From: Paenibacillus albus
Lineage (GTDB): Bacteria; Bacillota; Bacilli; Paenibacillales; Paenibacillaceae
Assembly (NCBI RefSeq): GCF_003952225.1
Contig: NZ_CP034437.1
Location: 461,001 to 525,000 of the forward strand
Direction: 5' to 3'
DNA length: 64,000 nucleotides
The number at the start of each line of letters is the position of its first letter. Position 1 is the first letter of the stretch. A model generated the notes under the pieces. The model had not been told where the DNA came from. It searched no databases and saw only the letters and a program-made list of their open reading frames with translations. Positions 28,610-37,006 of the stretch are shown piece by piece. Made by a program: the position numbers and the translations under genes.

Positions 28610-30003
28610 AAATCAAAGATGCTCAGGAAGCGGACGTGCGCGCGTTATTGGGCGGCTGCTACGATGTGAAGTTTGAGAAGCACGGTAGTGCGGTCACGGT
28701 ATATTGCGACGGGATGGCGGATCATAAGCAGCTGTCCTCTCATGTGCTGCCCCGATTAGACGATATGATCAGGAACGATGAGATCCCTCTCCTCGGAGAG
28801 AACGAGGAGCTCGAGCAGCTGGCACAAGCGGTTTTCTCCGGTTATGCCGTCTTCTTGTTCTTCTCACGGAACGGCACGGTCGCCTACGAAGCCGATATTT
28901 CGAATCCGCCCGGCCGAAGCCCGGAGGAGTCGGCAAGCGAAACGTCTATTCGAGGACCGCGTGACGGATTTACGGAAGAGCTGTCTACGAATATCGCGCT
29001 GATCCGCAAGCGGTTGAAGACGGAATCGCTCCGCTATGAACATTTTACGATCGGCAAGCGCGGAAAAACCGCTCTTGGTCTTCTCTATATTCAAGACGTG
29101 ATTCATCCGCCCATCGTGGAGGAAGCGCGTAATCGAATACGGAGAATCGACGTCGATTCTCTCATAGGCAGCGGTCAGCTCGAGGAATATCTGAGCGATT
29201 CCAGTGATTCGATCTTTCCGCTTGTCGATTACATCGGTCGGCCTGATTTTGCAGTCGAAACGCTGCTTCGCGGCAGATTCGTCATCTTGGCGGATGGCTT
29301 CCCGATTGCCATCATCGGACCAACGAGTCTCACCGAGCAGTTGAAATCACCGGAGGACGCCCATTTTTCATATGCGTATACGTTTATGCAGCGCTTGCTC
29401 CGGCTCGTCGGATTGATCGTCGCGATGACCTTGCCGGGCCTCTACGTTGCTTTTATTTGTTACAACATCGATCAGGTCCCGTTCTACTTGATGTCCACTA
29501 TCGCAGTCGCTCGTGCAGGCATTCCTTTCCCCGCGCCGCTTGAGGCGCTGTTCATGATGGGGCTATTCGAGCTCTTCCGGGAAGCAGGCATTCGGCTGCC
29601 CAAGGCGGTCGGACAAACCGTCACGGTCGTAGGAGGGCTCATTATAGGCGATGCCGCTATCAGATCCGGACTTGCATCTCCGACGCTCCTGATGGTCATT
29701 GCCGTTACGGCCGTTGCGTCCTTCTCGCTCGTCAACCAGTCGCTGACAGGAACGGTGACGATTGTGCGTATTTATATTCTGATTATCTCATCTTGCTTAG
29801 GCATTTACGGATTTTGCATTGGCGTTCTATCTGTTCTAGCCTATACCTGCACATTGACCTCCTTCGGCACCTCCTATTGGGCGCCGCTGGACGACATTCG
29901 CTTCAAGTCCGCGCTCTTAGCTCTTGCGAATCGACCCTTCAAGTCGAAGAAACAAAGACCCGGCTCTCTTCACTCGACAGATACATCTAATCAAGGAGGG
30001 TGA
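28606..30003 (+). CDS. Spore germination receptor A subunit (GerAA family)
   Basis: 465 residues from the ATG at 28606, which overlaps the previous stop (ATGA) behind GAAAGGAGTGACTTC. A soluble N-terminal region (about 1-240) is followed by a membrane domain with about five to six helices, including the family's YNIDQVPFYLMSTIAVARAG and PFPAPLEALFMMGLFELFREAG blocks (the latter in the pore-forming part). The C terminus is hydrophilic and basic. Works with the B and C subunits as an ion channel opened by nutrients. Confidence 0.93.
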   Translation: MKIKDAQEADVRALLGGCYDVKFEKHGSAVTVYCDGMADHKQLSSHVLPRLDDMIRNDEIPLLGENEELEQLAQAVFSGYAVFLFFSRNGTVAYEADISNPPGRSPEESASETSIRGPRDGFTEELSTNIALIRKRLKTESLRYEHFTIGKRGKTALGLLYIQDVIHPPIVEEARNRIRRIDVDSLIGSGQLEEYLSDSSDSIFPLVDYIGRPDFAVETLLRGRFVILADGFPIAIIGPTSLTEQLKSPEDAHFSYAYTFMQRLLRLVGLIVAMTLPGLYVAFICYNIDQVPFYLMSTIAVARAGIPFPAPLEALFMMGLFELFREAGIRLPKAVGQTVTVVGGLIIGDAAIRSGLASPTLLMVIAVTAVASFSLVNQSLTGTVTIVRIYILIISSCLGIYGFCIGVLSVLAYTCTLTSFGTSYWAPLDDIRFKSALLALANRPFKSKKQRPGSLHSTDTSNQGG

Positions 30004-30005
30004 GT

Positions 30006-31127
30006 ATGCGAACAAGGCTGCAGCTGCGAATAACCACGCTGCTCTGCATGCTCTCGTGTCTGCTGCTCTTGAGCGGCTGCTGGGACATGAAGACGATGCA
30101 AAATCTGATTTACCCCATAGCACTCGGAATCGACTATAAGAACAACCAGTATGAGGCCTATGTCCAAACCGCCAACTTTAGCTATGTCGCCAAAACCGAA
30201 AGCGGCACTGGAAGCGGGCCTAAGGTCTCTATCGGCAAATCAACCGGAAAAACAGTAGGTGCCGCATTGGCCTCCATTGTCGAAACCTCGCAGCGCAGAG
30301 TCTATTGGAGCAATGTGCGCTGTTATGTGTTTACCGCAAGCGCGCTGAAGGCCGGAGGCACGGAATACTTCGATACGCTCAAGCGGTACCGCGAGAATCG
30401 TTATACGCCGTGGGTGTTCGGAACGCGGGAGTCGCTTGAAGATATCCTGAAGGCTCAAGCGTTCTTCAATATGTCCCCGATGATGAACATCACGAATGAG
30501 CCGGAGGACAATTACCGCCAACGGTCGATGTTTCGGCCGATCATGGCTCTGGAATATCAAGTCAATCTGAACGAGCCGGGGCGAACGACGCTTATTCCCA
30601 TTCTCTCGCTAGCGAAAAAAGCTTGGCAGACCGAAACCGCACCTGACCCCAAGCTGAAGATTAGCGGCATGTTCATCATATCCGAGAAAACCTTTAAAGG
30701 CGGCTTAGCCAAAAAGCAGCTGATGGGTTTGCGCTGGATGGATAATCATACGGAACGAACGCCTGTCGAAACCAAATCCGCTTCCTTATCCATTGATTCC
30801 GTCAAACATAAGATTTCGTATGAACTGCGTGGCGGCAAGCCCTTCTTTACGATCAAGGTGAAAGCAGCCGGAAACAATGTGGAGCTGAACAATCCACAAG
30901 CGAGTGAAAAAATGATAGGCAAAGAAGCGGAGCAGCAGATCGCTAGCGAAATTCGGAGGAGTTATCTGGCAGGCCTGAAATTGGGCGTTGATTTGTACAG
31001 CTTCAAGAACAAGCTATTCCAGAAGAAATACCCGAACTGGAATAAAGTCGAGCTGGATGCAGATTCGTTAGCCAAAATCGACGTCAGCGTGTATGTCCAG
31101 CATGAAGGGAATTTGAAGAGAGGTTAG
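30006..31127 (+). CDS. Spore germination receptor C subunit, Ger(x)C lipoprotein
   Basis: 373 residues. ATG at 30006 has AAGGAGG six bases upstream; the GTG at 30000 overlaps that site and is less likely. Lipoprotein signal ends LLLLSGCWD, the characteristic GC-W-D of Ger(x)C proteins. The three-domain body includes ALGIDYKNNQYEAYVQTANF near residue 40 and a C-terminal half with KLGVDLYSFKNKLFQKKYPNW. Completes the receptor operon. Confidence 0.93.
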   Translation: MRTRLQLRITTLLCMLSCLLLLSGCWDMKTMQNLIYPIALGIDYKNNQYEAYVQTANFSYVAKTESGTGSGPKVSIGKSTGKTVGAALASIVETSQRRVYWSNVRCYVFTASALKAGGTEYFDTLKRYRENRYTPWVFGTRESLEDILKAQAFFNMSPMMNITNEPEDNYRQRSMFRPIMALEYQVNLNEPGRTTLIPILSLAKKAWQTETAPDPKLKISGMFIISEKTFKGGLAKKQLMGLRWMDNHTERTPVETKSASLSIDSVKHKISYELRGGKPFFTIKVKAAGNNVELNNPQASEKMIGKEAEQQIASEIRRSYLAGLKLGVDLYSFKNKLFQKKYPNWNKVELDADSLAKIDVSVYVQHEGNLKRG

Positions 31128-31156
31128 TGGAGGGAGCCGAAATCGGCAGTGTGACG

Positions 31157-31370
31157 GAGCTGAGAGTGCAAAATCGGAACTCTCAGAGCGAAAACTGGCC
31201 GATTAGGAGCTGAGAGTGCAGATTCCGAATCCTCAGGTAAGGAAACAGCCGAAACAGGCTGCATGGCGGAGGTGGAGAGTACAAAAACGGAACTCTCAGC
31301 GCGTAAATCGGTCGAGTTGGAAGCTGAGAGTGCAGATTCCAAACGCTCAGATAAGGTAACAGCCGAAATC
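31157..31370. repeat. Two-part dispersed repeat, copy 1 (two A-B dimers)
   Basis: Four hairpin units whose CTGAGAGT-type boxes begin at 31160, 31210, 31273 and 31324. The A units close with ACTCTCAG (CTGAGAGTgc...gaACTCTCAG), the B units with a degenerate CCTCAG/CGCTCAG. Spacing is 50, 63 and 51 bases, so the period is an A-B dimer of about 113. Each B unit is followed by an AACAGCCGAAA tract. The same arrangement recurs at 44836-45046. This and the prmC terminator fill the 369-base convergent gap; I see no gene in it. Confidence 0.75.
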
Positions 31371-31403
31371 GGAGTACGTTGTTGTGGGCCATCGCCGTAA
31401 CAG

Positions 31404-31443
31404 AAAAAAATCCCCATTAACGCACAAAGTGTGCAATGGGGAT
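31404..31443 (-). terminator. Terminator of the prfA-prmC operon
   Basis: Minus-strand RNA: AUCCCCAUU-GCACAC / GUGCGU-AAUGGGGAU stem followed by seven U, about 55 bases after the prmC stop. Confidence 0.85.
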
Positions 31444-31496
31444 GTAACTTGTCGAATATCAAATGAACGAAAACACCAGCGCAGCACGTTGTTGCG

Positions 31497-32624
31497 CTAT
31501 TCCACCGCCAGCACATGCCGGCCGATGCCGGCGTAGTCGTCGATGATGCGCACATCGCGCCACGCGCCGATGCCGCGAAGCAGCTCCGCGACCGCTTCAG
31601 CTTGGCCCATGCCAAGCTCGAAGCCGACGATGCGCGGCATCGCGGACAGCTCCGCGAGCTGCTCGGCCATGCGCCGATACGGCGTCAGGCCGTCATCGCC
31701 GCCGTCGAGCGCGAGGCGCGGCTCGTGATCGCGCACCTCCGGCTGAAGGCCGGCAATATCCCCCGCCGGGATGTACGGCGGGTTCGAGACCAGCACGTCG
31801 ATGCGCAAGCCGGCTACGCCACCGGCTTGCGCTTCGGCGTGCCCCTCTGCGCCGGGCCGTGGCGGCTGCTGCGCCGCGAACGGCCCGAGCAGGTCGCCCT
31901 GCACGAACGTCATGCGCGCAGCAAGCGCATGGCGCTCCGCGTTCGTGCGGGCGACCGCCAGCGCGTCCGGCGACAGATCGGACGCGCAGACACGCCACTG
32001 CGGACGCAGCGCAGCGAGCGTCACGCCAATGGCGCCGCTGCCTGTGCCGACATCGACCACGGTCGGCACCTCAACACCGTCGCCGGCGCCAGCTTCACCG
32101 CGCGCCTGCGGCCACAGCTTGTCCGCGGCCTCCAGCACGGCCTCGACGAGCAGCTCTGTCTCCGGCCGTGGAATAAGCACGGCCGGCGTCACCGCGAACG
32201 GCAAGCCGTAGAACCACTGCTCGCCGATCAAATATTGCACTGGCTCGCCAGCGGCTTTGCGAGCAAGGAGCTCCCTCCACCGCTTGTAATGCTGCGGCGG
32301 GAACAGCTCGCGCCAATCGCGCAGCAGCTCCGTGCGAGAAAGCCCCAGCACATGCAGCAGCAACAGCTCCGCATTGTTGCGCGGCTCCATAATGCCGCGT
32401 TCATTCAGCAGCACGGTCGCTTTCAAGCATACATCTGCGATCGTCATAGGCACGAGCAGCGAGAAGCCGGCCCCTTCCGCATCCTGGTTCACCATGCGTT
32501 CATCGCTAGCGTTGTCTAAGGCTTGCCGCTGCGAAGCAGCATCCGCCTCTTCCGCCTTCCCGGCTTCTTCCGCTCTTTCTTCCCTGGACTCTTCCGCTTC
32601 GCGATCCTTTTGCTCCGCCATCAT
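31497..32624 (-). CDS. prmC: Peptide chain release factor N5-glutamine methyltransferase
   Basis: Methylates the Gln of the GGQ motif of release factors, here probably the adjacent prfA product. 375 residues against about 285 in Bacillus. SAM-binding fold with VVDVGTGSGAIGVTLA near residue 195 and the catalytic NPPY in VSNPPYIPAGD. The excess is a 59-residue, Glu/Ala-rich N-terminal extension before MTIADVCLKAT and Gly/Ala-rich inserts. The longer start is supported: AAAGGGGCGATAA precedes ATGATG at 32624, while the inner ATG has no ribosome site. Confidence 0.92.
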   Translation of the reverse strand: MMAEQKDREAEESREERAEEAGKAEEADAASQRQALDNASDERMVNQDAEGAGFSLLVPMTIADVCLKATVLLNERGIMEPRNNAELLLLHVLGLSRTELLRDWRELFPPQHYKRWRELLARKAAGEPVQYLIGEQWFYGLPFAVTPAVLIPRPETELLVEAVLEAADKLWPQARGEAGAGDGVEVPTVVDVGTGSGAIGVTLAALRPQWRVCASDLSPDALAVARTNAERHALAARMTFVQGDLLGPFAAQQPPRPGAEGHAEAQAGGVAGLRIDVLVSNPPYIPAGDIAGLQPEVRDHEPRLALDGGDDGLTPYRRMAEQLAELSAMPRIVGFELGMGQAEAVAELLRGIGAWRDVRIIDDYAGIGRHVLAVE

Positions 32625-32659
32625 TTATCGCCCCTTTACGCTTTCCGCCCTACTATGAC

Positions 32660-32692
32660 AAAAAACGGGAGCGCCACAAGCAGCTCCCGTTC
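32660..32692 (-). terminator. Terminator-like hairpin between prfA and prmC
   Basis: Minus strand: ACGGGAGC / GCTCCCGT stem with a 10-base loop and a TTTTTT run, 14 bases after prfA. Some read-through must reach prmC unless it has its own promoter. Confidence 0.8.
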
Positions 32693-32705
32693 TATTCACT
32701 TTCGA

Positions 32706-33785
32706 TTATGCGAGATTCTCGCGCTCCATCAATTCCGTTTGAGCGGTCAATGTCAGTGCGTTAATGATCTCTTCCATGTCTCCGTTAAGTACGGAATCCA
32801 GCTTATGAAGCGTAAGGCCGATCCGGTGGTCCGTTACACGGCTTTGCGGATAATTGTACGTCCGAATGCGCTCAGAGCGGTCGCCCGTACCGACTTTGCT
32901 CTTACGTTCGCCGGCATACTTCGCTTCTTCCTCTTGACGGTGCAGATCGGAGATACGCGCACGAAGCACTTGCAGCGCCTTCGCCTTGTTCTCGTTCTGC
33001 GATTTGCCGTCTTGGCACTGCGCCATGATGCCTGTCGGCACGTGAAGAACGCGCACGGCAGACTTCGTCGTATTAACGGACTGACCGCCAGCGCCGCTGG
33101 AGCAGTACGTATCGACACGAATATCTTTGTCGAGGATTTCAACCTCAACCTCTTCAACCTCTGGCATAACCGCAACAGTCGATGTCGACGTATGAATACG
33201 TCCGCCCGATTCCGTTACCGGAATACGCTGTACACGGTGCGCGCCGCTCTCGAACTTCAGCTTGCTGTACGCGCCTTTGCCCGTCACCATGAAGATAACC
33301 TCTTTGAAGCCGCCGAGATCGCTCTCGCTCGCTTCCATCAATTCCACTCTCCAGCCTTGCGTATCCGCGTACTTCATGTACATGCGGTACAAGTCTGATG
33401 CGAACAATGCCGCCTCGTCGCCGCCAGCCGCACCGCGAATCTCAACAATAACGTTCTTGTCGTCATTCGGGTCTTTCGGCAGCAGCAGGAATTGAATATG
33501 TGCTTCCAGCTCTTCCTTGCGCGTGCTCAATTCATCGATTTCCATCTTCACCATTTCGCGCATTTCATCGTCGAGCTTCTCGCCTTGCATCACTTTCGCA
33601 TCGTCAAGCTGCTCCGATACTTGCTTGTATTCTGTGTATGCTTCATAAGGAGCCTGCAAATCCGACTGCTCCTTGGAGAGTTCGCGCAGACGCTTCGGGT
33701 CGCTTGATACGTCAGGATCACACAACAGCTCGCTCAATTTCTCATACCGGTCTGCGAGTGCTTGTAAACGGTCCAACACTGTCAT
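32706..33785 (-). CDS. prfA: Peptide chain release factor 1
   Basis: Recognises UAA and UAG stop codons and triggers peptide release. 359 residues, full length. The GGQ motif stands in [10 protein letters not shown] near residue 230 and the class I codon-recognition region before it (the [14 protein letters not shown] block is typical). ATG behind AGAGGTGA. Followed by its modifying enzyme prmC, in the conserved order. Confidence 0.97.
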   Translation of the reverse strand: MTVLDRLQALADRYEKLSELLCDPDVSSDPKRLRELSKEQSDLQAPYEAYTEYKQVSEQLDDAKVMQGEKLDDEMREMVKMEIDELSTRKEELEAHIQFLLLPKDPNDDKNVIVEIRGAAGGDEAALFASDLYRMYMKYADTQGWRVELMEASESDLGGFKEVIFMVTGKGAYSKLKFESGAHRVQRIPVTESGGRIHTSTSTVAVMPEVEEVEVEILDKDIRVDTYCSSGAGGQSVNTTKSAVRVLHVPTGIMAQCQDGKSQNENKAKALQVLRARISDLHRQEEEAKYAGERKSKVGTGDRSERIRTYNYPQSRVTDHRIGLTLHKLDSVLNGDMEEIINALTLTAQTELMERENLA

Positions 33786-33826
33786 TCACCTCTGTAAGTT
33801 AGAATAAGTCTAATAATCGTCTCTTT

Positions 33827-33835
33827 AGTATAGCA
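33827..33835 (-). promoter_or_regulatory. Extended -10 promoter of prfA
   Basis: Minus strand TGCTATACT, a TGn-extended -10 box, about 42 bases before the prfA start. No good -35 seen. Confidence 0.5.
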
Positions 33836-33902
33836 TAACGCGCATGAAACCATAAACGTGACAATTATGGATGATTTGCATGCTTTGTCCGCCACGCACA
33901 GC

Positions 33903-33926
33903 AAAAGGACCCGGACATCCGGGCCC
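33903..33926 (-). terminator. Terminator of ychF
   Basis: Minus strand GGGCCCGG-ATGT-CCGGGTCC (one G-U pair) followed by TTTT, 15 bases after the ychF stop. Confidence 0.75.
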
Positions 33927-33941
33927 TGCTAAGAAACACAT

Positions 33942-35042
33942 CTATACGTTGAAACGGAAGTGCATAACATCGCCGTCCTGCACCACATACTCTTTACCTT
34001 CAAGACGAAGCTGGCCTTTCTCCTTCGCCGCGTTCATCGAGCCTGCCGCGATCAAATCGTCATACGATACCACCTCGGCACGGATAAAGCCGCGCTCGAA
34101 ATCGGTATGGATAACGCCTGCCGCTTGCGGAGCTTTCATGCCTTTACGGATCGTCCACGCGCGGACTTCTTGTACGCCTGCTGTGAAGTACGTGTACAGA
34201 CCAAGCAGCTTGTAGGCTGCACGAATCAGACGGTTCAGGCCGGATTCAGTCAGACCAAGCTCTTCGAGGAACATCTCTTTGTCCTCGCCTTCAAGCTCGG
34301 CGATCTCGGACTCCACCTTCGCGCTGATTGGCACCACTTCCGCGCCTTCAGTCTTCGCGAATTCACGAACCAATTCCACATAGCTGTTGCCATCGGAATT
34401 TGCCGCTTCGCCTTCGCTCACGTTCGCTGCATACAGCACTGGCTTCATTGTCAGCAGGTGCAGATCACGAATGAGTGCTTTTTCATCATCAGTGAGATCA
34501 ATGCTGCGCGCCGGCATATCGTTGTAGAGCGCTTCTTTAACTTTCTCCAGCGTTTCTACCTCTTGCACGACTTTCTTGTCGCCGCCCTTAAGGTTTTTGC
34601 GGGAACGCTCGATCTTGCGGTCAACGGAATCGATATCCGCGAGAATCAGCTCAAGGTTGATTGTGTTGATGTCGCCGATTGGATCAACTTTACCGGATAC
34701 ATGCGTAATGTTGTCGTCCTGGAAGCAGCGCACAACATGCACAATCGCATCAACTTCGCGGATATGAGCAAGGAACTTGTTACCAAGACCTTCGCCTTTG
34801 CTCGCGCCTTTTACGATACCTGCGATATCAATAAACTCGAACGCCGTCGGCACTGTTTTGTTAGGCACAACAAGCTCTGTCAATTTATCCAAACGCGTAT
34901 CCGGTACTTCTACGACGCCTACGTTCGGGTCAATCGTACAGAACGGATAGTTCGCAGACTCCGCGCCTGCCTGTGTAATTGCATTAAATAAAGTCGATTT
35001 GCCCACGTTCGGCAAGCCGACGATTCCAGCTTTCAAAGCCAT
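33942..35042 (-). CDS. ychF: Redox-regulated ATPase YchF (OLA1 family)
   Basis: 366 residues from ATG 35042 (GGGGTGTCTTCCTAC upstream; a GTG four codons earlier overlaps the ribosome site). G-domain with P-loop [15 protein letters not shown]; the usual NKxD specificity motif is replaced by a [13 protein letters not shown] sequence, as in this ATP-preferring family. C-terminal TGS domain ends [17 protein letters not shown]. Ribosome-associated stress-related ATPase. Confidence 0.96.
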   Translation of the reverse strand: MALKAGIVGLPNVGKSTLFNAITQAGAESANYPFCTIDPNVGVVEVPDTRLDKLTELVVPNKTVPTAFEFIDIAGIVKGASKGEGLGNKFLAHIREVDAIVHVVRCFQDDNITHVSGKVDPIGDINTINLELILADIDSVDRKIERSRKNLKGGDKKVVQEVETLEKVKEALYNDMPARSIDLTDDEKALIRDLHLLTMKPVLYAANVSEGEAANSDGNSYVELVREFAKTEGAEVVPISAKVESEIAELEGEDKEMFLEELGLTESGLNRLIRAAYKLLGLYTYFTAGVQEVRAWTIRKGMKAPQAAGVIHTDFERGFIRAEVVSYDDLIAAGSMNAAKEKGQLRLEGKEYVVQDGDVMHFRFNV

Positions 35043-35166
35043 GTAGGAAGACACCCCTGTTCCGTAATAACAATCTCAGGACATTATACATGAAAGGACT
35101 TTAATTAAAAAGGTGAATCCGCTCATTCCCAGTGAACAAGCTAACATTTTCACCCAAATCGTGCCT

Positions 35167-35196
35167 GCATGCCCTCCCCCGAAACCGAACATACTA
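35167..35196 (+). promoter_or_regulatory. Sigma-G-like promoter
   Basis: GCATG (-35, pattern gmATR), 18 bases, CATACTA (-10, pattern CATnmTA): every defined base of the forespore sigma-G consensus is met. It lies about 35 bases before the small gene at 35231. Confidence 0.6.
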
Positions 35197-35230
35197 CGTT
35201 CGCAAGGGATATCCGCGGAGGTGAGCGTTC

Positions 35231-35377
35231 TTGGAGAACAGTAAGCACAAAGGCAATTATAAGGGTACAACTGCGATGCACGCCAAAAATCAGGACATGG
35301 CCTTCGTCAACGATACGATTGAGGATGCCAAGTCAGTTACCAACTACAGCAGCGTGAAGAAGAAGACCGATAAATAG
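35231..35377 (+). CDS. Small hydrophilic protein, probable spore protein
   Basis: 48 residues, TTG start nine bases after a strong GGAGGTGAG. The product is polar, rich in Lys, Asn, Thr and Asp, and has no Cys or Trp (starts MENSKHKGNYKGTTAM, ends SSVKKKTDK). Size and composition resemble minor small acid-soluble spore proteins, but I cannot match it to a named Ssp family. The sigma-G-like promoter and the terminator at 35388-35440 make a complete single-gene unit. Coding status is likely; function is inferred from the promoter. Confidence 0.6.
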   Translation: MENSKHKGNYKGTTAMHAKNQDMAFVNDTIEDAKSVTNYSSVKKKTDK

Positions 35378-35387
35378 GCTCTCCCAA

Positions 35388-35440
35388 CGAAAAAGAGGTG
35401 ATCAAAGGCTCCATTACTGGACCTCTGGCCACCTCTTCTT
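35388..35440. terminator. Bidirectional terminator between the small spore gene and the MerR gene
   Basis: Arms AAGAGGTG (35393-35400) and CACCTCTT (35430-35437) with a further internal stem; T tract on the minus strand (TTTTTC) and TTCTT on the plus strand. It ends just before the MerR stop. Confidence 0.7.
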
Positions 35441-35442
35441 CA

Positions 35443-36213
35443 TTATTGCTTCGCACCCGTGTAGATGTGAATCGCATCGCGCAGAAACTCAGCTGCCCCT
35501 GGCTGATTTGCGTCATAGTAGGCACGGAATCGCTCGTCGTCCACATACATTTGCGCCAAACCCGCGTGGGCTTCCTTGCTGTATTTCCCTTTCTCCCAAT
35601 AAAAGCACAGCCACTGGCGATGAAGATCAGCAGCCCTCTGAGCCAGCTCGCTCGCCGGATCTCCTTGCTTCACAGCCTCCGCAAGAGTATCCTGCACTTC
35701 CTTCGCTAAGCGTGTCACCTCATCATACTGTTCTTGCGTCATATTTTGCAGCTTCGCATTCGACTTATTCACGGCATCCTCGCCATACTTCTCGCGAATT
35801 TCCTTGCCGTACTTCTGCTCGTTCTCGTCAACCATCTGCTTCTTGAAACCTTCAAACTTCTGTTTGTCCGTCATCGCCATTCTCCCTTCGGCCGACGCGA
35901 TCGTCATGTCCACATTGGCAATGAGCGCATCCAGCTGATTTCGCCTTGCGAGAAGCTGCTGACGATGCTGAAGCAGCGTCGCCGCCCGGTCGAAAGCCGG
36001 ATCGGTGAGCATCGCTTTAATCTGATCCAGACTAACCCCAAGCTCCCGATAAAATAAAATTTGCTGCAGCCGATCGACCTCAGCCTGCCCGTAAATCCGG
36101 TATCCCGAAGAGTTCATCCTCGCCGGCTTCAGAATGCCAATCTCATCGTAGAATCGCAGCGTCCTCGTACTAATGCCAGCTAGCTTACCCAGCTTCTGCA
36201 CCGTATACTCCAT
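35443..36213 (-). CDS. MerR-family regulator with TipA-like ligand domain
   Basis: 256 residues. MerR winged helix at 1-70 (VQKLGKLAGISTRTLRFYDEIGILKPAR), a dimerisation coiled coil to about 110, then a TipAS-like helical domain (about 130-250) with the typical FRAYYD and AEFLRDAIHIY end. Proteins of this type sense thiopeptide-like or hydrophobic drugs and activate efflux or their own genes (B. subtilis Mta, Streptomyces TipA). No obvious target gene adjoins it. Confidence 0.88.
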   Translation of the reverse strand: MEYTVQKLGKLAGISTRTLRFYDEIGILKPARMNSSGYRIYGQAEVDRLQQILFYRELGVSLDQIKAMLTDPAFDRAATLLQHRQQLLARRNQLDALIANVDMTIASAEGRMAMTDKQKFEGFKKQMVDENEQKYGKEIREKYGEDAVNKSNAKLQNMTQEQYDEVTRLAKEVQDTLAEAVKQGDPASELAQRAADLHRQWLCFYWEKGKYSKEAHAGLAQMYVDDERFRAYYDANQPGAAEFLRDAIHIYTGAKQ

Positions 36214-36287
36214 CCATCGTCACCTCCCGACAAACCAACTGTACACCTTTCCGTAACGGCAATGTCAAACCATTCTTAATACAAAGT

Positions 36288-36326
36288 AAAGACCCTCACA
36301 GCCCAAACTCGGGCTGTAAAGGTCTT
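36288..36326 (-). terminator. Terminator after the LytTR gene
   Basis: Minus strand: AAGACC-ttt-ACAGCCC / GGGCTGT-gag-GGTCTT with TTT following; it begins right after the stop codon. Confidence 0.7.
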
Positions 36327-36716
36327 CTAATAACAAGATTGCCGATATTCCTCCGTCTTGGGCCGCGATACAGGAACATGGATGCTTCCCCCGCCTTTAA
36401 AGTAGGCGTCATTGCCATATCTCCCAATCTCAATCCGATCAACAAGAGGAACATTCACAAGATATGAACTGTGGAACAAATCGAACCCGTGCGGCAAGAG
36501 CATTCGTTGGTAGCTTTCAACGCTATGCAGCTGGAAGTATGTAGCCTCTGCGGTAACGAACATCGGAATACCAGGAGGATACTGAGCCTTGACCCCTTTC
36601 TTGACGGGTCTTGAGGTCACACCCATAAACAAAACCTCATTCAGGATATCGAGGTTCTTGCAGACGACCTGATTATCAACAGGGTCCATCCGCACGCAGT
36701 ATACCGAGATCGACAT
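36327..36716 (-). CDS. Stand-alone LytTR-type DNA-binding protein
   Basis: 129 residues from ATG 36716 (AGGTGAGCCCG upstream; the GTG at 36725 overlaps that site). The C-terminal half has LytTR features: FHSSYLVNVPLVDRIEI and a final VPVSRPKTEEYR, matching the HRSYLVN...IPVSR pattern of AgrA/LytR-type DNA-binding domains. There is no receiver domain. The N-terminal half (about 50 residues, two Cys) is not recognised. It starts 10 bases after the AgrD-like gene, so the two are one transcript. Confidence 0.72.
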   Translation of the reverse strand: MSISVYCVRMDPVDNQVVCKNLDILNEVLFMGVTSRPVKKGVKAQYPPGIPMFVTAEATYFQLHSVESYQRMLLPHGFDLFHSSYLVNVPLVDRIEIGRYGNDAYFKGGGSIHVPVSRPKTEEYRQSCY

Positions 36717-36725
36717 CGGGCTCAC

Positions 36726-36863
36726 CTACTTGTGTTCTGGCAGTTTCTTGTCGCTAGGAATGTCGATGCTGCCCGTGAAAAGTTTGAACGTTTGAATCTC
36801 ATTCGTTTTACTAACTGTCGCGTTCAGAGCATTTGATGCCAACTTCGCTAACACCTTTTTCAT
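36726..36863 (-). CDS. AgrD-like cyclic autoinducer peptide precursor (candidate)
   Basis: 45 residues; ATG at 36863 with GAGGAG nine bases upstream. N-terminal amphipathic helix MKKVLAKLASNALNATVSK, then a short polar stretch, a hydrophobic core TFKLF (25-29), and an acidic/Pro tail (IDIPSDKKLPEHK). That is the three-part plan of AgrD precursors. The ring position usually held by Cys (sometimes Ser) would be Thr 25; there is no Cys in the peptide. No agrB or agrC lies nearby. The family call rests on layout and N-terminal similarity only. Confidence 0.55.
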   Translation of the reverse strand: MKKVLAKLASNALNATVSKTNEIQTFKLFTGSIDIPSDKKLPEHK

Positions 36864-37006
36864 TGAAGTCATCTCCTCAGCTGTATTAATGTAAGTGTTT
36901 GGAAAAGTATTGCAGTGCAATAATAGGCGAAACTAGAAAAATATTTTGGCAGTCATCCATAATATACAATATTCGACATGGTTATTCCATAATCACTTTG
37001 AAGCGC

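Noticed and set aside
31157..31370. CRISPR array
   Set aside because: The units are hairpins with two alternating types and the intervening sequence is itself repeated, not unique spacers; no cas gene is in the window. The same holds for 44836-45046 and 57829-58253.
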